A stretch of 64,000 nucleotides of DNA from Acidobacteriaceae bacterium (GTDB taxonomy: Bacteria > Acidobacteriota > Terriglobia > Terriglobales > Acidobacteriaceae). Below, one piece after another: positions 53,407 to 64,000 of this stretch. The notes under the pieces are model-generated. The model had not been told where the DNA came from, did no database searches, and saw only the letters and a list, made by a program, of their open reading frames with translations. Location of the stretch: contig PLDC01000028.1 in NCBI GenBank assembly GCA_003134995.1, forward strand, positions 267,436-331,435, read 5' to 3'. Position 1 is the first letter of the stretch, and each line of letters opens with the position of its first letter. A program made the translations under genes and the position numbers.

Positions 53407-55359
53407 TCATTGCGAAGCTTCCAATTCTTCCACCGCCACGCGTGCTTCTTCCAGATTCGGATCAAGATCGAAAGCCCTCTGATACGAGATTAACGCTTCC
53501 GGCACACGTCCCGCAGCCCGCTCCAGTTTCCCCAGTTGAAGATAGAGCCTCGCGTCCGGATGCGCAGCAGCCGCGCGAGAAAGCGCCGTGATCGTTTCCT
53601 CCAGCGACGGCATTTTCTCTTCTTTATCGACGCGGGCAAGGCCCTTCAGGGCATCCTGATCGCCGGGATCAATCTTCAAACATTCGTTGTAATCGTTGCG
53701 CGCAAGATCGAATTGGCGCAACGCCCGGTGTACTCCCCCGAGGTTGATTAATGCCCTCTTCCTCAAGAACTTGCTGTGCGTCACCTGCAGCGCCGTCTGA
53801 TATTCCTGAAGGGCCTGCTGCATATTCCCTTGCGTCTCGCGGCAAAATCCGAGGTCGATGTGTCCGAGCGTGTCTTCCGGATTGATGCGCACGGCGTTCT
53901 CGAAATGAATTCGCGCTTCTAAAGAGCATTTTTGCCCGGCCGTCCGGAATGCCTCCGCCAGCACTGCCGTCCCCACAATATCCTCCGCAACATAATTGTC
54001 TGGAGTCACTTGCAAGGAATGGCTAAATAAGACGAAGCTACTCTCCCAATATTGCAGCTGCCTTCGAGTCAGAAAAGATAGTGCGAGCAATACCGCGCAA
54101 GCTGCCGCTGCGCTCCAGCGTGGCTCGATTCCTCTTGCTTGCGCTAGGTCCGCGAGGCCCCACACGGCAGCGACGAAGAGGCCTACATAAGGCAGATAGG
54201 CATATCGATTGGCCATCCCCTGCTCGCCCACCTGAACGATCCCGATCATCGGCACCAGCGTCCCCAAGTACCACAACCACCCGAATAACAGATAAGGTCG
54301 CAACCGCGGCTCGCGCCACACCAGAATGCTGACAGCAGCCAGAAACGCCAGGCACAAAATCGCCTGCCAAATCGCCAGCCGTGAGCCCTCTGGTGCATAG
54401 AAAACCGAAAGGTGTACCGGCCAGATAAATTTCCATAAATACATGACGTAAGAAAAAAGGGCGTTCACCACGCGGTCTTTCAGCGGGAAAGCTTCCATAG
54501 TTTTCATGGCCAGCCGGCGCTGCGCGATCACTGTGACGACGCAGCTCGCCGCGCTGAGCGCAAACAGCGGCAGTTTTTCTCTGAGCAATCGAAGCGGCGA
54601 AAACTGAGGCAATGACAACTGCGTCTCTGCAGGAGATTGCCCATCCTTGCTTCCCTGCAGATTCATCCGCTGCAGCGGCCAGTAATCCATCAACAGCAGA
54701 ATGAACGGAAACGTCACTACCATTGGTTTAGCCGCAAGCGCCAGCGCATATAGAGCGTTTACGCAGGTGCCCCGGCCGATACTAGGTTTACGCGCGTACC
54801 AGAAATACGCCCACAGTGCGAGCAGCATCAAGAACATGCTCAACACCGTTTTCCGCTCGGCCACCCACGCCACACTTTCAACATTGACCGGATGCAATCC
54901 AAACAGTGCGGCCACCATGAGGCTGCGCCCAATTTTTCCCGTCATGCGCCACAGCGGCAGAAACAAAATTACCGCGTTTATGGCGTGCAGCAACAGGCTC
55001 GTGAAGTGATGCCCTCCTGCATCGAGGCCGAAAACTTCACAATCGAAAGCGTGCGACATCCAGGTCAGCGGATGCCAGTTTGAAAACTCCATGGAAGTCA
55101 GCGCCCAGCGAAAGGTCCCAAGCGTAAGCCCTTGCTGCACTTGGTGGTTCTGGCTGACGTAATCCACATCGTCGTAAATGATGAAGGGATGATTCAACAC
55201 CGGCAAGTAGACGGCAAAAGTTACAACCACGAGCAGCAGGCAAAGCACCCACGTACGCCACTGATCGTCTTTTCGAGAGCGCTGTGCAGCAACGGCCGCT
55301 TCGTGACGCTCTTGCCGGGGCGAAGATCCCGCCTTGCGTGAGATTGTTTTCTTAGGCAT
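53407..55359 (-). CDS. Polytopic membrane protein with C-terminal TPRs (GT-C glycosyltransferase-like)
   Basis: The 650-residue protein has about ten helices in its first 430 residues, with the conserved loop YDDVDYV and the segment NWHPLTWMSHAFDCEVFG, then several TPRs (about 480-645). This arrangement resembles TMTC/PMT-type GT-C glycosyltransferases fused to TPRs; the Asp pair in the first loop would be the catalytic candidate. Protein O-glycosylation at the outer face of the inner membrane is possible but unproven. It lies directly upstream of the CRTAC1 gene. Confidence 0.8.
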   Translation of the reverse strand: MPKKTISRKAGSSPRQERHEAAVAAQRSRKDDQWRTWVLCLLLVVVTFAVYLPVLNHPFIIYDDVDYVSQNHQVQQGLTLGTFRWALTSMEFSNWHPLTWMSHAFDCEVFGLDAGGHHFTSLLLHAINAVILFLPLWRMTGKIGRSLMVAALFGLHPVNVESVAWVAERKTVLSMFLMLLALWAYFWYARKPSIGRGTCVNALYALALAAKPMVVTFPFILLLMDYWPLQRMNLQGSKDGQSPAETQLSLPQFSPLRLLREKLPLFALSAASCVVTVIAQRRLAMKTMEAFPLKDRVVNALFSYVMYLWKFIWPVHLSVFYAPEGSRLAIWQAILCLAFLAAVSILVWREPRLRPYLLFGWLWYLGTLVPMIGIVQVGEQGMANRYAYLPYVGLFVAAVWGLADLAQARGIEPRWSAAAACAVLLALSFLTRRQLQYWESSFVLFSHSLQVTPDNYVAEDIVGTAVLAEAFRTAGQKCSLEARIHFENAVRINPEDTLGHIDLGFCRETQGNMQQALQEYQTALQVTHSKFLRKRALINLGGVHRALRQFDLARNDYNECLKIDPGDQDALKGLARVDKEEKMPSLEETITALSRAAAAHPDARLYLQLGKLERAAGRVPEALISYQRAFDLDPNLEEARVAVEELEASQ

Positions 55360-55380
55360 TGCGCCAGTGCGGGAATATCT

Positions 55381-55614
55381 TCACTCCGCCGCTGTCACTC
55401 CTTGCCGTCCGAAACAAACAGGCTGGATCCCTGATAGTAAGCGGTGGCGCTGGCGGCGTATCGCATCATCGGCAAAATGCGCCGGAAGAATCTTGAAAGC
55501 GACAGTGCGATCCAGGCGCGTGTCCCGCGCCCGGTACACTTCCCCCATTCCACCAGCACCCAGCGGAGCAACGATCTCGTAGGGTCCCAGTCTCGTTCCG
55601 TTCGCCAACGCCAT
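55381..55614 (-). pseudogene. Truncated Ser/Thr kinase gene, N-terminus only
   Basis: The 77-codon frame begins like the full kinase at 22384-25047 (glycine loop [11 protein letters not shown], then KILPAH with Lys41), and then loses all similarity after about residue 50. The catalytic loop, DFG and propeller are missing. The frame closes 21 bp before the next gene. A TATAAT box still lies just upstream. A deletion that fused the kinase start to the flank is the simplest explanation; a functional short peptide is unlikely. Confidence 0.75.
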
Positions 55615-55625
55615 GGATGCTGCCG

Positions 55626-55631
55626 ATTATA
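55626..55631 (-). promoter_or_regulatory. -10 box before the truncated kinase
   Basis: TATAAT on the minus strand ends 11 bases before the ATG, almost the same placement as at the intact kinase gene (25057-25062), supporting conservation of the whole 5' end. Confidence 0.35.
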
Positions 55632-55670
55632 GGCGCTTGGTCCAACGTTATATAGTGGTTTACGCCTGCC

Positions 55671-56879
55671 GTGAATCCAGTAATGTCGCTGCTCCGCAAA
55701 CTCGGTTCGACTTGCGTTCTGCTTGCGGTTGTCTTGCTATTGGTGCCCGCAAAGGCCGGTGTGGCTTTGCAAGCTGTGGATCAAACCGCCGCGCCGAGTG
55801 GTATCTCGTTGCCCACGGATGTTCGCGTGCAATCGCCCGGCTGGTGGCCCACGAAAGGCGACGCCTCACGCGACAGTTATATTGGCGCGGCGGCCTGCGC
55901 GAAGTGCCACGCTTCGAAGGTTGCATCCCAGAAAACAAATGCCATGGCCCAGGCCGCAACCCGAACCGCTGACTCGGAGATTCTGCGCCAGCATGATCGC
56001 TTCACTTTTCGCCTGGGACCTTACAACGAGGAGATCGTTACCAAGGGCGAAAAGAGCGTTCTGACAGTCAGCGATGAAGCGTCATCTCTGTCTGCGGATT
56101 TACTTTGGGCATTCGGCGTCGGCCACGTGGGGCAGACTTACATTTATCATAGAAACGGCAGCTACTACGAAAGCCAGCTCAGCTTCTATGCATCGACGCA
56201 GAGCCTGAACATAACTCCGGAGCACTCGCTTGCCGTTCCCGGCAATATTGAAGATGCCGCCGGCCGCCGGCTTACGCCTGCCGAAACTCGCCGATGTTTT
56301 AGCTGCCATACGACGGCTTCTGTTGCCAAAGACCAATTCGATGCGAATGCCGCCGTGCTCGGTGTCACCTGCGAAGCCTGCCATGGACCCGGAGCCAACC
56401 ATGCCGCGGCAATGAATTCGGGAATGCAGGAGCAGGGCGAACTCATGATTTCGAATCTGAGCCGGCTTGATCCGGTGGATTCAGTAGATTTCTGTGGCGC
56501 TTGCCATCGCACCTGGGAAGATGTGGTCGCGAACGGATTCACTGGAGTTGGAGTTTATAACGTTCGCTTTGCGCCTTATCGTCTGGAAAACAGCAAGTGC
56601 TGGCGCAAGCCGGATGCACGCCTCACGTGCGTGGCCTGCCACGATCCCCATCAACCTCTGGAGCACGAGGCGGCGGCATACGATTCGCGTTGTCTGCAAT
56701 GCCACGTTACGCAGGCGAAGGCCAAGAAAGATGCCGACCATCCTGGCCCGGCTTGTCGCGTGAGTACGAAGAACTGCACAAGTTGTCACATGCCTAAAAT
56801 CGTGACTCCTGTTCAGCACTCGACCTTCACTGACCACTGGATTCGGATTGTCGTGCCCGGCAAGCCGTATCCCAATTAA
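55671..56879 (+). CDS. Heptaheme c-type cytochrome
   Basis: The 402-residue exported protein has a signal segment (about 10-32). Seven CxxCH sites start at about Cys76, 209, 234, 275, 320, 341 and 369. The first heme is far from the rest, and hemes 2-7 cluster in the C-terminal half, as in cytochrome c554-type proteins. The last motif, CTSCHMPK, is typical of such cytochromes. It faces away from the kinase remnant and converges on a CRTAC1 gene. The electron donor or acceptor is unknown; proximity to CRTAC1/TPR genes recurs in Acidobacteria. Confidence 0.88.
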   Translation: MNPVMSLLRKLGSTCVLLAVVLLLVPAKAGVALQAVDQTAAPSGISLPTDVRVQSPGWWPTKGDASRDSYIGAAACAKCHASKVASQKTNAMAQAATRTADSEILRQHDRFTFRLGPYNEEIVTKGEKSVLTVSDEASSLSADLLWAFGVGHVGQTYIYHRNGSYYESQLSFYASTQSLNITPEHSLAVPGNIEDAAGRRLTPAETRRCFSCHTTASVAKDQFDANAAVLGVTCEACHGPGANHAAAMNSGMQEQGELMISNLSRLDPVDSVDFCGACHRTWEDVVANGFTGVGVYNVRFAPYRLENSKCWRKPDARLTCVACHDPHQPLEHEAAAYDSRCLQCHVTQAKAKKDADHPGPACRVSTKNCTSCHMPKIVTPVQHSTFTDHWIRIVVPGKPYPN

Positions 56880-56910
56880 TTAGCCTGCGTGTGTCTGACT
56901 TAGGCAGGCA

Positions 56911-58659
<1,749 letters not shown>

Positions 58660-58661
58660 TG

Positions 58662-59681
58662 CTACTTCGGCTCCGGCGCCTGCGAGTCGGGAGCCTGCTG
58701 CTTCTCCTGCGCGATGGCGGCTTTGCGCTTCACCGCTTCCAGCGCCTCTGCCGTTTGCCGTTGTAGCGCGGCCTCACGGTTGGCATCATCGCGGCGTCCC
58801 GCTCCGGCATAGGCGAAGGCCAGCTGATAATGTCCACTGGGACTATCCGGGGCAAGTTTTTCGTACGCCTCCAGTGCGGGAATCGCCTCAGCAAACCGCT
58901 TCGCCGAATTCAGCGCCGTTCCCAGTCCAAGGTAAGCCTCGGAGAAAGTGGTATCGAGCTTGGTGGCGCGAGTAAAATGCTGAATCGCCGTCGCGGAATC
59001 TTTGGCGTCCGCAGCCAGCTGGCCGAGAACATATTCAGCCGCGGCATTCCGCGGATCGATTTCGAGTTCCTCCTCGAAATTTTTCTTCGCCTGCTCCACT
59101 TCGACAGCGGCAGGTTGCGGCTTCGACAGCAGCGTACGCCCCAGTCGCGCGTGAATTCCGGGCAGCATGGGATTGATTTCCAGAATCCTGCGGTACTCCA
59201 CGCCCGCCTCGTCCCACTTGCCCTGCATTTCCAGCGCCTCGGCGTTCAACTCGTGAACCTCATAAGAAAACGGCGCATCGCGCGCGAGATCCTGCGAAGA
59301 GCGCATCGAGAGGTCCGAGTAGGCATGGGTGGCTGCATACAGCACTTCAGGATCATGGGGGAAGTCACGGCTGAGCACGACCAGAAACTCCAGCGACTCA
59401 TACGGTACGTCGTGCGTCATCGCGCAGTGCAGGCCATCGAGGCCGACGCGCTTCTTAAGATCGTGACTCGCGGTTTGGTGAATGGCTTTGCGCAGCAGCG
59501 GCAGCGCCTCCGTGCAGTGTCCGCTCTCCGCAAGCTTAGCCGCTCGTTCTCCGTCAGAGCCTGCGGGGGGCGCAGCCTTTGCCGGCGTTTGCGCGAGCGC
59601 GAACCCGGCTGTCGCCAGAACGCTCAAGAACAGAAACGAGCGAGCGCAAAAACGAAATGATGGCCCTGAACCACCACTCAT
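58662..59681 (-). CDS. Exported TPR protein, partner of the CRTAC1 gene
   Basis: The 339-residue protein has a signal peptide (about 10-32, ending FALAQ) and five or six TPRs, e.g. [19 protein letters not shown] and [19 protein letters not shown]. The C-terminus is rich in Lys, Gln and Ala. The start at 59681 precedes the signal peptide; an extension to 59726 adds a non-signal stretch. A TATAAT lies at 59693-59688 on this strand, only 6 bases before the ATG. It is the upstream gene of a TPR-CRTAC1 pair. Confidence 0.85.
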   Translation of the reverse strand: MSGGSGPSFRFCARSFLFLSVLATAGFALAQTPAKAAPPAGSDGERAAKLAESGHCTEALPLLRKAIHQTASHDLKKRVGLDGLHCAMTHDVPYESLEFLVVLSRDFPHDPEVLYAATHAYSDLSMRSSQDLARDAPFSYEVHELNAEALEMQGKWDEAGVEYRRILEINPMLPGIHARLGRTLLSKPQPAAVEVEQAKKNFEEELEIDPRNAAAEYVLGQLAADAKDSATAIQHFTRATKLDTTFSEAYLGLGTALNSAKRFAEAIPALEAYEKLAPDSPSGHYQLAFAYAGAGRRDDANREAALQRQTAEALEAVKRKAAIAQEKQQAPDSQAPEPK

Positions 59682-59782
59682 GCGCCGATTATATGCCAAA
59701 ATCATTCCACCGAAGGCTCGCCACATTAAGATTAACCCTGGAGATTAAACCTGCCGATTTTCAAAAGCTAAGCACAAACAAA

Positions 59783-59806
59783 GGCAGGCGCTGTGTAGCG
59801 CCTGCC
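59783..59806 (-). terminator. Rho-independent terminator of the third TonB receptor
   Basis: A perfect 10-bp stem, GGCAGGCGCT with AGCGCCTGCC, closes a 4-nt loop 38 bp after the receptor stop. On the minus strand it is followed by TTTGTTTGT, a usable U-tract. Confidence 0.75.
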
Positions 59807-59843
59807 TTCCTTCTGCCATCAATCTGCGAAGGCAGTTCTGGGG

Positions 59844-62800
59844 TTAGAAGTAGAACTTCAGAGCGAACTGCAGTTCTCGTGCTCCCTGCGCTCCGGAAAA
59901 CTTACCGAAGTTGGAGTTACTGCTGACGGGAACGCTGTTGACCGTTGTAAACGTACCCGGGTCGAACGAGCCGTTGTCCGGCCCACCGAAGAATGTCCAA
60001 ACCGGATGGTTGAACGCGTTCAATGCCTCAATACGGAATTCCAGCCTCTTGGTCTCCGTGATCAAAAAGTCCTTGTGCAGGCTCACGTCGAAATTTTCAT
60101 AGGCCGGACCACGAGCATTGCCCGGGGTACACGTCCCAAATGTGTTCGAAGCAGCCGGAGTGACGTTGTTCTGCGAGGGATCAATATACTGAATATAGGC
60201 AGGCAAGCCGTTCGCTGCAGGCACTCTTTGGTTCAGAATGTGGACTGGGCCATTGCAGTCTGGCAGTCCAGAAAGCGTTTCGGGACCAATGCCGTTGGTG
60301 TTGTCCGAATTTCCCCCCACGCCCCAGCCGCCGAAGTTATTAAAGGTCAGAGAGTTTCCGGTGTGCAGGGTGACAATGGCGCCGATTTCCCAGTTCCCCA
60401 GTACCGCATTCAGCGCCGGGTTCATGTCATGGCCAAACTGTTTGCCGTGTCCAAATGGCAATTGATAAGTGACATAACTGGTCAGGATTTGTCTTTGGTC
60501 GTAATAGCAAGGACCCCAATTGAGTCGCGGATTGTAGTCGTTCTCCCATCCGGGCTGTCCGCCAGAACTCGTGGCTTGCGTGCTGCCCCAGCCGGTGCCG
60601 AAGTATCCCGGCGAGTTGCTCATGCACTTCGACCACGTATAGGCAACCTGCCCTTGCAGTCCGTTGCTCATGCGCTTTTGTAACACAGCCTGGAGCGCGT
60701 TGTAACTCTGGTCGGAGTTCGACATGTTGGCTCCGGCAAGGGTTTCAACGCCACATACTGGATTACCGGCGGTCCCGCAATTCGGAGTATTGAATTGGGG
60801 GTTGTCCGCGAGATATAGCGATCCTGCCGTTCCGCCGCCAAGGAACGGTCCCGGGACTCGACTCACGATGGGGTCGCCGGCTCCCGCAACCTTTCCCGCT
60901 GCATCCAACGGGATCGACTGGGCGATGTCCTCAAAGTTCAGCAAGTGAGCGCCCCGCTGCCCAACGTATCCAATCTGGAAGGTCAGCGTGTTGGTTAGCT
61001 GTTGCTGGAATGTGAGGTTCCATTGGTTGACCATGGCGGGCCTGAAGTTCTGATCGAATACCCTGATGCGGTTTCCGGCGTAGCAACTGAAGACAATGCC
61101 TTGAGGGCACGCGGCTGCGCTGGTGGACCCTCCGAAACCATTGGAGAGCGTGCCGATGCCGCCTGTTGCATATTGCTCCAGAACGCCGAAGGGCAGGTTC
61201 ATGTTGAGTTCTTCGTTGCTGCCTCCGCCTTCCATGTATTCGGAAATCCCGAACCCCGCCCGGATTACTGTTTTGCCATGCCACATTTGTGGGGACCAGG
61301 CCAGTCCGACTCGAGGCAGAAAATCTCCGATTCCTTTGTAGTTGTTATAAAGCGCCTGGTTGGGGAACTTCGTGGTTCCGTCAATCCCGGTTGCCGTGTA
61401 GATGGTGCCCGTATACAAGCCGAAGTTGACGGCGCGGTTGTCTATTTCAGCCAGCGGAGTGTGATCTTCGTAGCGCAGTCCGATATTCACCGTTAGATTG
61501 TTCGTTACGCGCCAGTCATCCTGCCCAAACACGCCGAATACATTGCCCCGAAGTTTGGCGGGATCGCTCACCTGGCCGCCGAAATCCCTGGGCGAACCTG
61601 TTCCACCCGCAACGTTGCCCAACCAAAAATCAGCCAACCCTGAATCGGTTGCCGTAGCGATGCTCAGAAGGCCCAGGGCGCCATCGTTTCCCGCATAAAT
61701 GTAATCCTGGCGCTCGCGTACGAACTGGAATCCAGCTTTAAGCTGATGGCGGCCGTGAGTGAAAATTATGTTGTCTTCAGCCTGCGCTTGGGTATCGTGG
61801 AACACCGAAATGAGATTTTGCAGTCCCAGGCTCGCCGACCCGCCGTTGCTGCCCGGGATGCTTATCTGCACTAATCCTGGCTCCTCAGCGTTGCCGCCCA
61901 GTATGCCGAGTGTCTGGCTGATATTGCCCAGCGAAGAAGTTGGCGTAATCGTCGAATCGTACCGAACGGCATTGAAACCCACACGCACTTCATTCAGTAG
62001 GGCGGGGCTAATGGCGTGGGTCCAGTCGAGCACGGCGTTGCGAACCGGTTCGTCGCTGCCTTCGGTTGCGCCAGCGTTGCAGAAGACGCATCCGGTGAAA
62101 GTGGGCTGATTCAGATCCATTTCTGACCATCGCCCGAAAATGTGGTCTTTTTGTGAGGCAGCGTAGTCGATCTTCAAGTCGCCCTGATTGTTGTTCAGAT
62201 GGTTTCCGCTGTTGTAAAAGTAATTATTCGCAGCCAGTGTGTTTACCTGAGGCAGAGGATAGTGCGCAGTCTGGCCGAATATGGCGGCAGCCACGGGATC
62301 GACGGTGTAACCGGCGGCAGCCAGATTGTTATTTGGAAGCGGAAGACCGACGTTAGGTCCGTTCGGGTAGACGAGTTGGGTCGTCACACCCGCCGGGGCG
62401 GATGCTCCGGTGCATATACCTGCAACGTTGAACGCCCCACCAAAATTCGTACAAAGCTGTCCAAAATCCCCGCCACGTGCCTGCGCTGTCAGCAACTGAG
62501 CCCCGGTCTGACCCGCATTGACGAGGCGTTGGCCCTGATAGTCTGCAAAGAAGAAGAGCTTATCCTTGAAGATCGGGCCGCCGATGGTACCGCCAAACTG
62601 GTTGTACCTCAGTTCCGGTTTGAGCTCGACGCCTTGTGCGTTGAATCCGGGATTACTGTTATTGATATTGTCGTTGATCCCCGCCGTCCATCCGGCGGAG
62701 GCGACGTTGGCGTCGAGTGCATCGTTCCGGAAGAATTCGAACAAGTCTCCGTGAAGATGGTTCGTGCCTGACTTGGTGCTGACGCTCACGACTCCGCCTT

Positions 62801-63518
62801 GATAGTTGCCGAACTCAGCGGAGGCATTTTGCGTGATCAGATTGAATTCCTGAATAGAGTCGATACCCGGCGTGTAGCCAACTTCGTTGTTCTTGTCTTC
62901 GCTATTCAGAATGCCATCGACCAAATACTCATTCGCCTGCTCGCGATTGCCGTTGATGTAGGGCCGACCCGAACTCGTCATGCTCTGGGGTTGCCGCATT
63001 CCGTCAGGATCAACGTTGGTCACGCCGGGAGCCAGCAGCGTCAGCTGAAGATAATCGCGCGAAGCCAGAGGCAGGCTTACCTCTGTATTAGAGTCGATCA
63101 GTGTACTCACGTCGGTGGATTGCGTCTGGAGAATCGGGGCTGCGCTCGTCACTTCGACGGTTTCGCTGGCCTTACCGACTTTCATCTGCACATCGACACG
63201 GGCCGTCTGGTTGAGGACGAGAACGAACGGCGGATGCACCGCCGTGTCGAATCCGGGCGCCGCGACCTTCAAATCATAGGTTCCTACCGGAAGCCGTGTG
63301 ATGTTGTAGGCGCCCGCGTCGCTCGTGGTGGCAGTCCACACCGTGCCTCGCTCCGTGTCGCGCGCAGTGACTGCGGCGCCGTTGATCGGCGCGCCGCTTG
63401 AATCAATCACTGTGCCCACGATGCCCGCTGTCACTTCCTGGCCCATCGCAGGTATAACCGTCACCGCGATTCCAATGAGTGTCAGAAAAACCACGAGCCC
63501 ACACGTTGCTTTTTTCAT
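59844..63518 (-). CDS. Oar-like TonB-dependent receptor
   Basis: The 1224-residue outer-membrane protein has a signal peptide (about 1-27, ending AMGQE). A carboxypeptidase-regulatory domain follows (about 30-115), then a plug with ASRDYLQLTLLAPG and a barrel ending LQFALKFYF with terminal Phe. The start has an excellent AGGAGG site 7 nt upstream. Substrate is unknown; large receptors of this type take up oligosaccharides or peptides. Expression is probably controlled by the palindrome over its -10 box. Confidence 0.92.
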   Translation of the reverse strand: MKKATCGLVVFLTLIGIAVTVIPAMGQEVTAGIVGTVIDSSGAPINGAAVTARDTERGTVWTATTSDAGAYNITRLPVGTYDLKVAAPGFDTAVHPPFVLVLNQTARVDVQMKVGKASETVEVTSAAPILQTQSTDVSTLIDSNTEVSLPLASRDYLQLTLLAPGVTNVDPDGMRQPQSMTSSGRPYINGNREQANEYLVDGILNSEDKNNEVGYTPGIDSIQEFNLITQNASAEFGNYQGGVVSVSTKSGTNHLHGDLFEFFRNDALDANVASAGWTAGINDNINNSNPGFNAQGVELKPELRYNQFGGTIGGPIFKDKLFFFADYQGQRLVNAGQTGAQLLTAQARGGDFGQLCTNFGGAFNVAGICTGASAPAGVTTQLVYPNGPNVGLPLPNNNLAAAGYTVDPVAAAIFGQTAHYPLPQVNTLAANNYFYNSGNHLNNNQGDLKIDYAASQKDHIFGRWSEMDLNQPTFTGCVFCNAGATEGSDEPVRNAVLDWTHAISPALLNEVRVGFNAVRYDSTITPTSSLGNISQTLGILGGNAEEPGLVQISIPGSNGGSASLGLQNLISVFHDTQAQAEDNIIFTHGRHQLKAGFQFVRERQDYIYAGNDGALGLLSIATATDSGLADFWLGNVAGGTGSPRDFGGQVSDPAKLRGNVFGVFGQDDWRVTNNLTVNIGLRYEDHTPLAEIDNRAVNFGLYTGTIYTATGIDGTTKFPNQALYNNYKGIGDFLPRVGLAWSPQMWHGKTVIRAGFGISEYMEGGGSNEELNMNLPFGVLEQYATGGIGTLSNGFGGSTSAAACPQGIVFSCYAGNRIRVFDQNFRPAMVNQWNLTFQQQLTNTLTFQIGYVGQRGAHLLNFEDIAQSIPLDAAGKVAGAGDPIVSRVPGPFLGGGTAGSLYLADNPQFNTPNCGTAGNPVCGVETLAGANMSNSDQSYNALQAVLQKRMSNGLQGQVAYTWSKCMSNSPGYFGTGWGSTQATSSGGQPGWENDYNPRLNWGPCYYDQRQILTSYVTYQLPFGHGKQFGHDMNPALNAVLGNWEIGAIVTLHTGNSLTFNNFGGWGVGGNSDNTNGIGPETLSGLPDCNGPVHILNQRVPAANGLPAYIQYIDPSQNNVTPAASNTFGTCTPGNARGPAYENFDVSLHKDFLITETKRLEFRIEALNAFNHPVWTFFGGPDNGSFDPGTFTTVNSVPVSSNSNFGKFSGAQGARELQFALKFYF

Positions 63519-63543
63519 CGACAGCCTCCTGAGAGCATCCCAC

Positions 63544-63568
63544 TTAGGCGTTACAAATCGACGCCTAA
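63544..63568 (-). other. Hairpin in the predicted leader of the TonB receptor mRNA
   Basis: TTAGGCG (63544-63550) pairs with CGCCTAA (63562-63568) across an 11-nt loop. It lies between the predicted transcription start (~63578) and the ribosome-binding site. Confidence 0.4.
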
Positions 63569-63581
63569 TATAATCGGACTA

Positions 63582-63612
63582 TGCTATATAGCACATGACC
63601 AGCCTCGGTCAA
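63582..63612 (-). promoter_or_regulatory. TonB receptor promoter with palindromic operator over the -10 box
   Basis: On the minus strand, -35 TTGACC (63612-63607) and -10 TATATA (63590-63585) are 16 bp apart. The -10 lies inside the perfect 12-bp palindrome TGCTATATAGCA (63582-63593), suggesting repression by a dimeric regulator. Confidence 0.55.
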
Positions 63613-63887
63613 GGGAAAAATGCGCCAGCCTGTGGAAATCTTTTGGATCGATTTCCTGAACGCTCTATATCACTATGTCTCCACACGGCTTCCAAACACT
63701 CCAAACCACAGAGGTGCGGATTTTCCGATCTGTTGAATCGATCTCTTAAATAGCCCCTAAATCACTCGCCAGATAGCCTATTGTTATGGGGCCCAATGCC
63801 GGATTCGGCGCGGAATTCGCCGCGCTCCGCTCTATAGCAATGTTCCCAATATAAAAGCGCTGTTGACGCGACTCTTGAGGTTTTTTC

Positions 63888-63922
63888 TTTACAGAAACTC
63901 TTTAATAAGCTATATAGCACAT
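63888..63922 (+). promoter_or_regulatory. Second promoter with the same operator, reading out of the window
   Basis: -35 TTTACA (63888-63893) and -10 TATATA (63911-63916) are 17 bp apart. The -10 lies in GCTATATAGCACAT (63909-63922), identical over 14 bp to 63583-63596. It would drive a gene beyond the right edge. Confidence 0.5.
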
Positions 63923-64000
63923 TGCGCGCGGATTCACGCGACTGGGCGAGCGTGTACGCTTCAGGAGAAGCACGAACCCAGGGTTCGCCGCCACGGTAGT

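Larger units (their letters stand above)
63519..64000. other. 482-bp intergenic region to the right edge
   Basis: No convincing gene is seen. It holds two promoters with a shared palindromic operator (described separately), a 5'-leader hairpin and two weaker look-alikes of the operator, CTCTATATCAC near 63663 and CTCTATAGCAATG near 63830. Confidence 0.5.

Noticed and set aside
56883..56909. Possible bidirectional terminator GCCTGC...GCAGGC between convergent genes
   Set aside because: Only six paired bases with a 15-nt loop and no T-tract; too weak to list as a feature.

Overview
The window looks like a chromosomal segment of a soil Acidobacteriota, most likely Terriglobia (subdivision 1, Koribacter/Sulfotelmatobacter-like). 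This is inferred from gene content, not from a marker gene. The pointers are three TonB-dependent receptors with N-terminal carboxypeptidase-regulatory domains, a Ser/Thr kinase with a TolB-like propeller, two CRTAC1 (FG-GAP plus ASPIC/UnbV) proteins next to TPR proteins, a sortilin-type BNR protein, a fused winged-helix/transmembrane regulator and high GC. No rRNA, tRNA, CRISPR array, insertion sequence or phage gene was seen.

Layout. 1-3 kb: the 5' part of a secreted BNR-propeller gene (its 3' end lies outside the window) and a PfkB sugar kinase, both on the minus strand. 3-9.6 kb: a tightly overlapping arginine operon, argR-argC-argB-argF-argG-argH-argA(short), behind a good promoter with stacked ARG boxes; argD and a deacylation step (argJ/argE) are not present. 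9.7-11.4 kb: a FucP-like sugar permease and an orphan 67-residue protein. 11.6-18.5 kb: an RND tripartite efflux operon with a divergent TetR regulator. 18.6-21.9 kb: a TonB receptor followed by a nickel/cobalt permease, with a twin operator upstream. 22.4-25.0 kb: the kinase.

25.1-33.3 kb: a nine-gene minus-strand respiratory operon. In transcription order it encodes a monoheme cytochrome-porin fusion, a diheme cytochrome c, a cupredoxin-like protein, COX II, COX I, two COX III-type proteins, COX IV and a small CxxC membrane protein. The order resembles the iron-oxidation rus operon of Acidithiobacillus ferrooxidans (cyc2-cyc1-ORF-coxB-coxA-coxC-coxD-rus) and is the most interesting system here. 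An intrinsic-terminator-like hairpin separates its electron-carrier half from its oxidase half.

33.6-42.6 kb: two SH3b/Pro-rich secreted proteins, heme O synthase (ctaB), an ABC-2 exporter, a nucleoside-hydrolase-like protein with altered catalytic Asp residues, a small cytochrome c, and a cytochrome b561-type protein paired with a Tat-exported molybdopterin oxidoreductase. 42.7-49.7 kb: a probable maltodextrin locus (membrane-bound winged-helix regulator, divergent TonB receptor starting with TTG, GH13 cyclomaltodextrinase-like enzyme). 49.8-59.7 kb: a TPR/CRTAC1 region containing two TPR-to-CRTAC1 gene pairs, a heptaheme cytochrome c and a truncated kinase remnant. 59.8-64 kb: a third TonB receptor whose promoter carries a palindrome over the -10 box; the same 14-bp sequence recurs over a second, outward-facing promoter at the right edge.

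Gene starts were chosen from ribosome-binding sites, signal peptides and overlaps. All promoter and operator calls are by eye.
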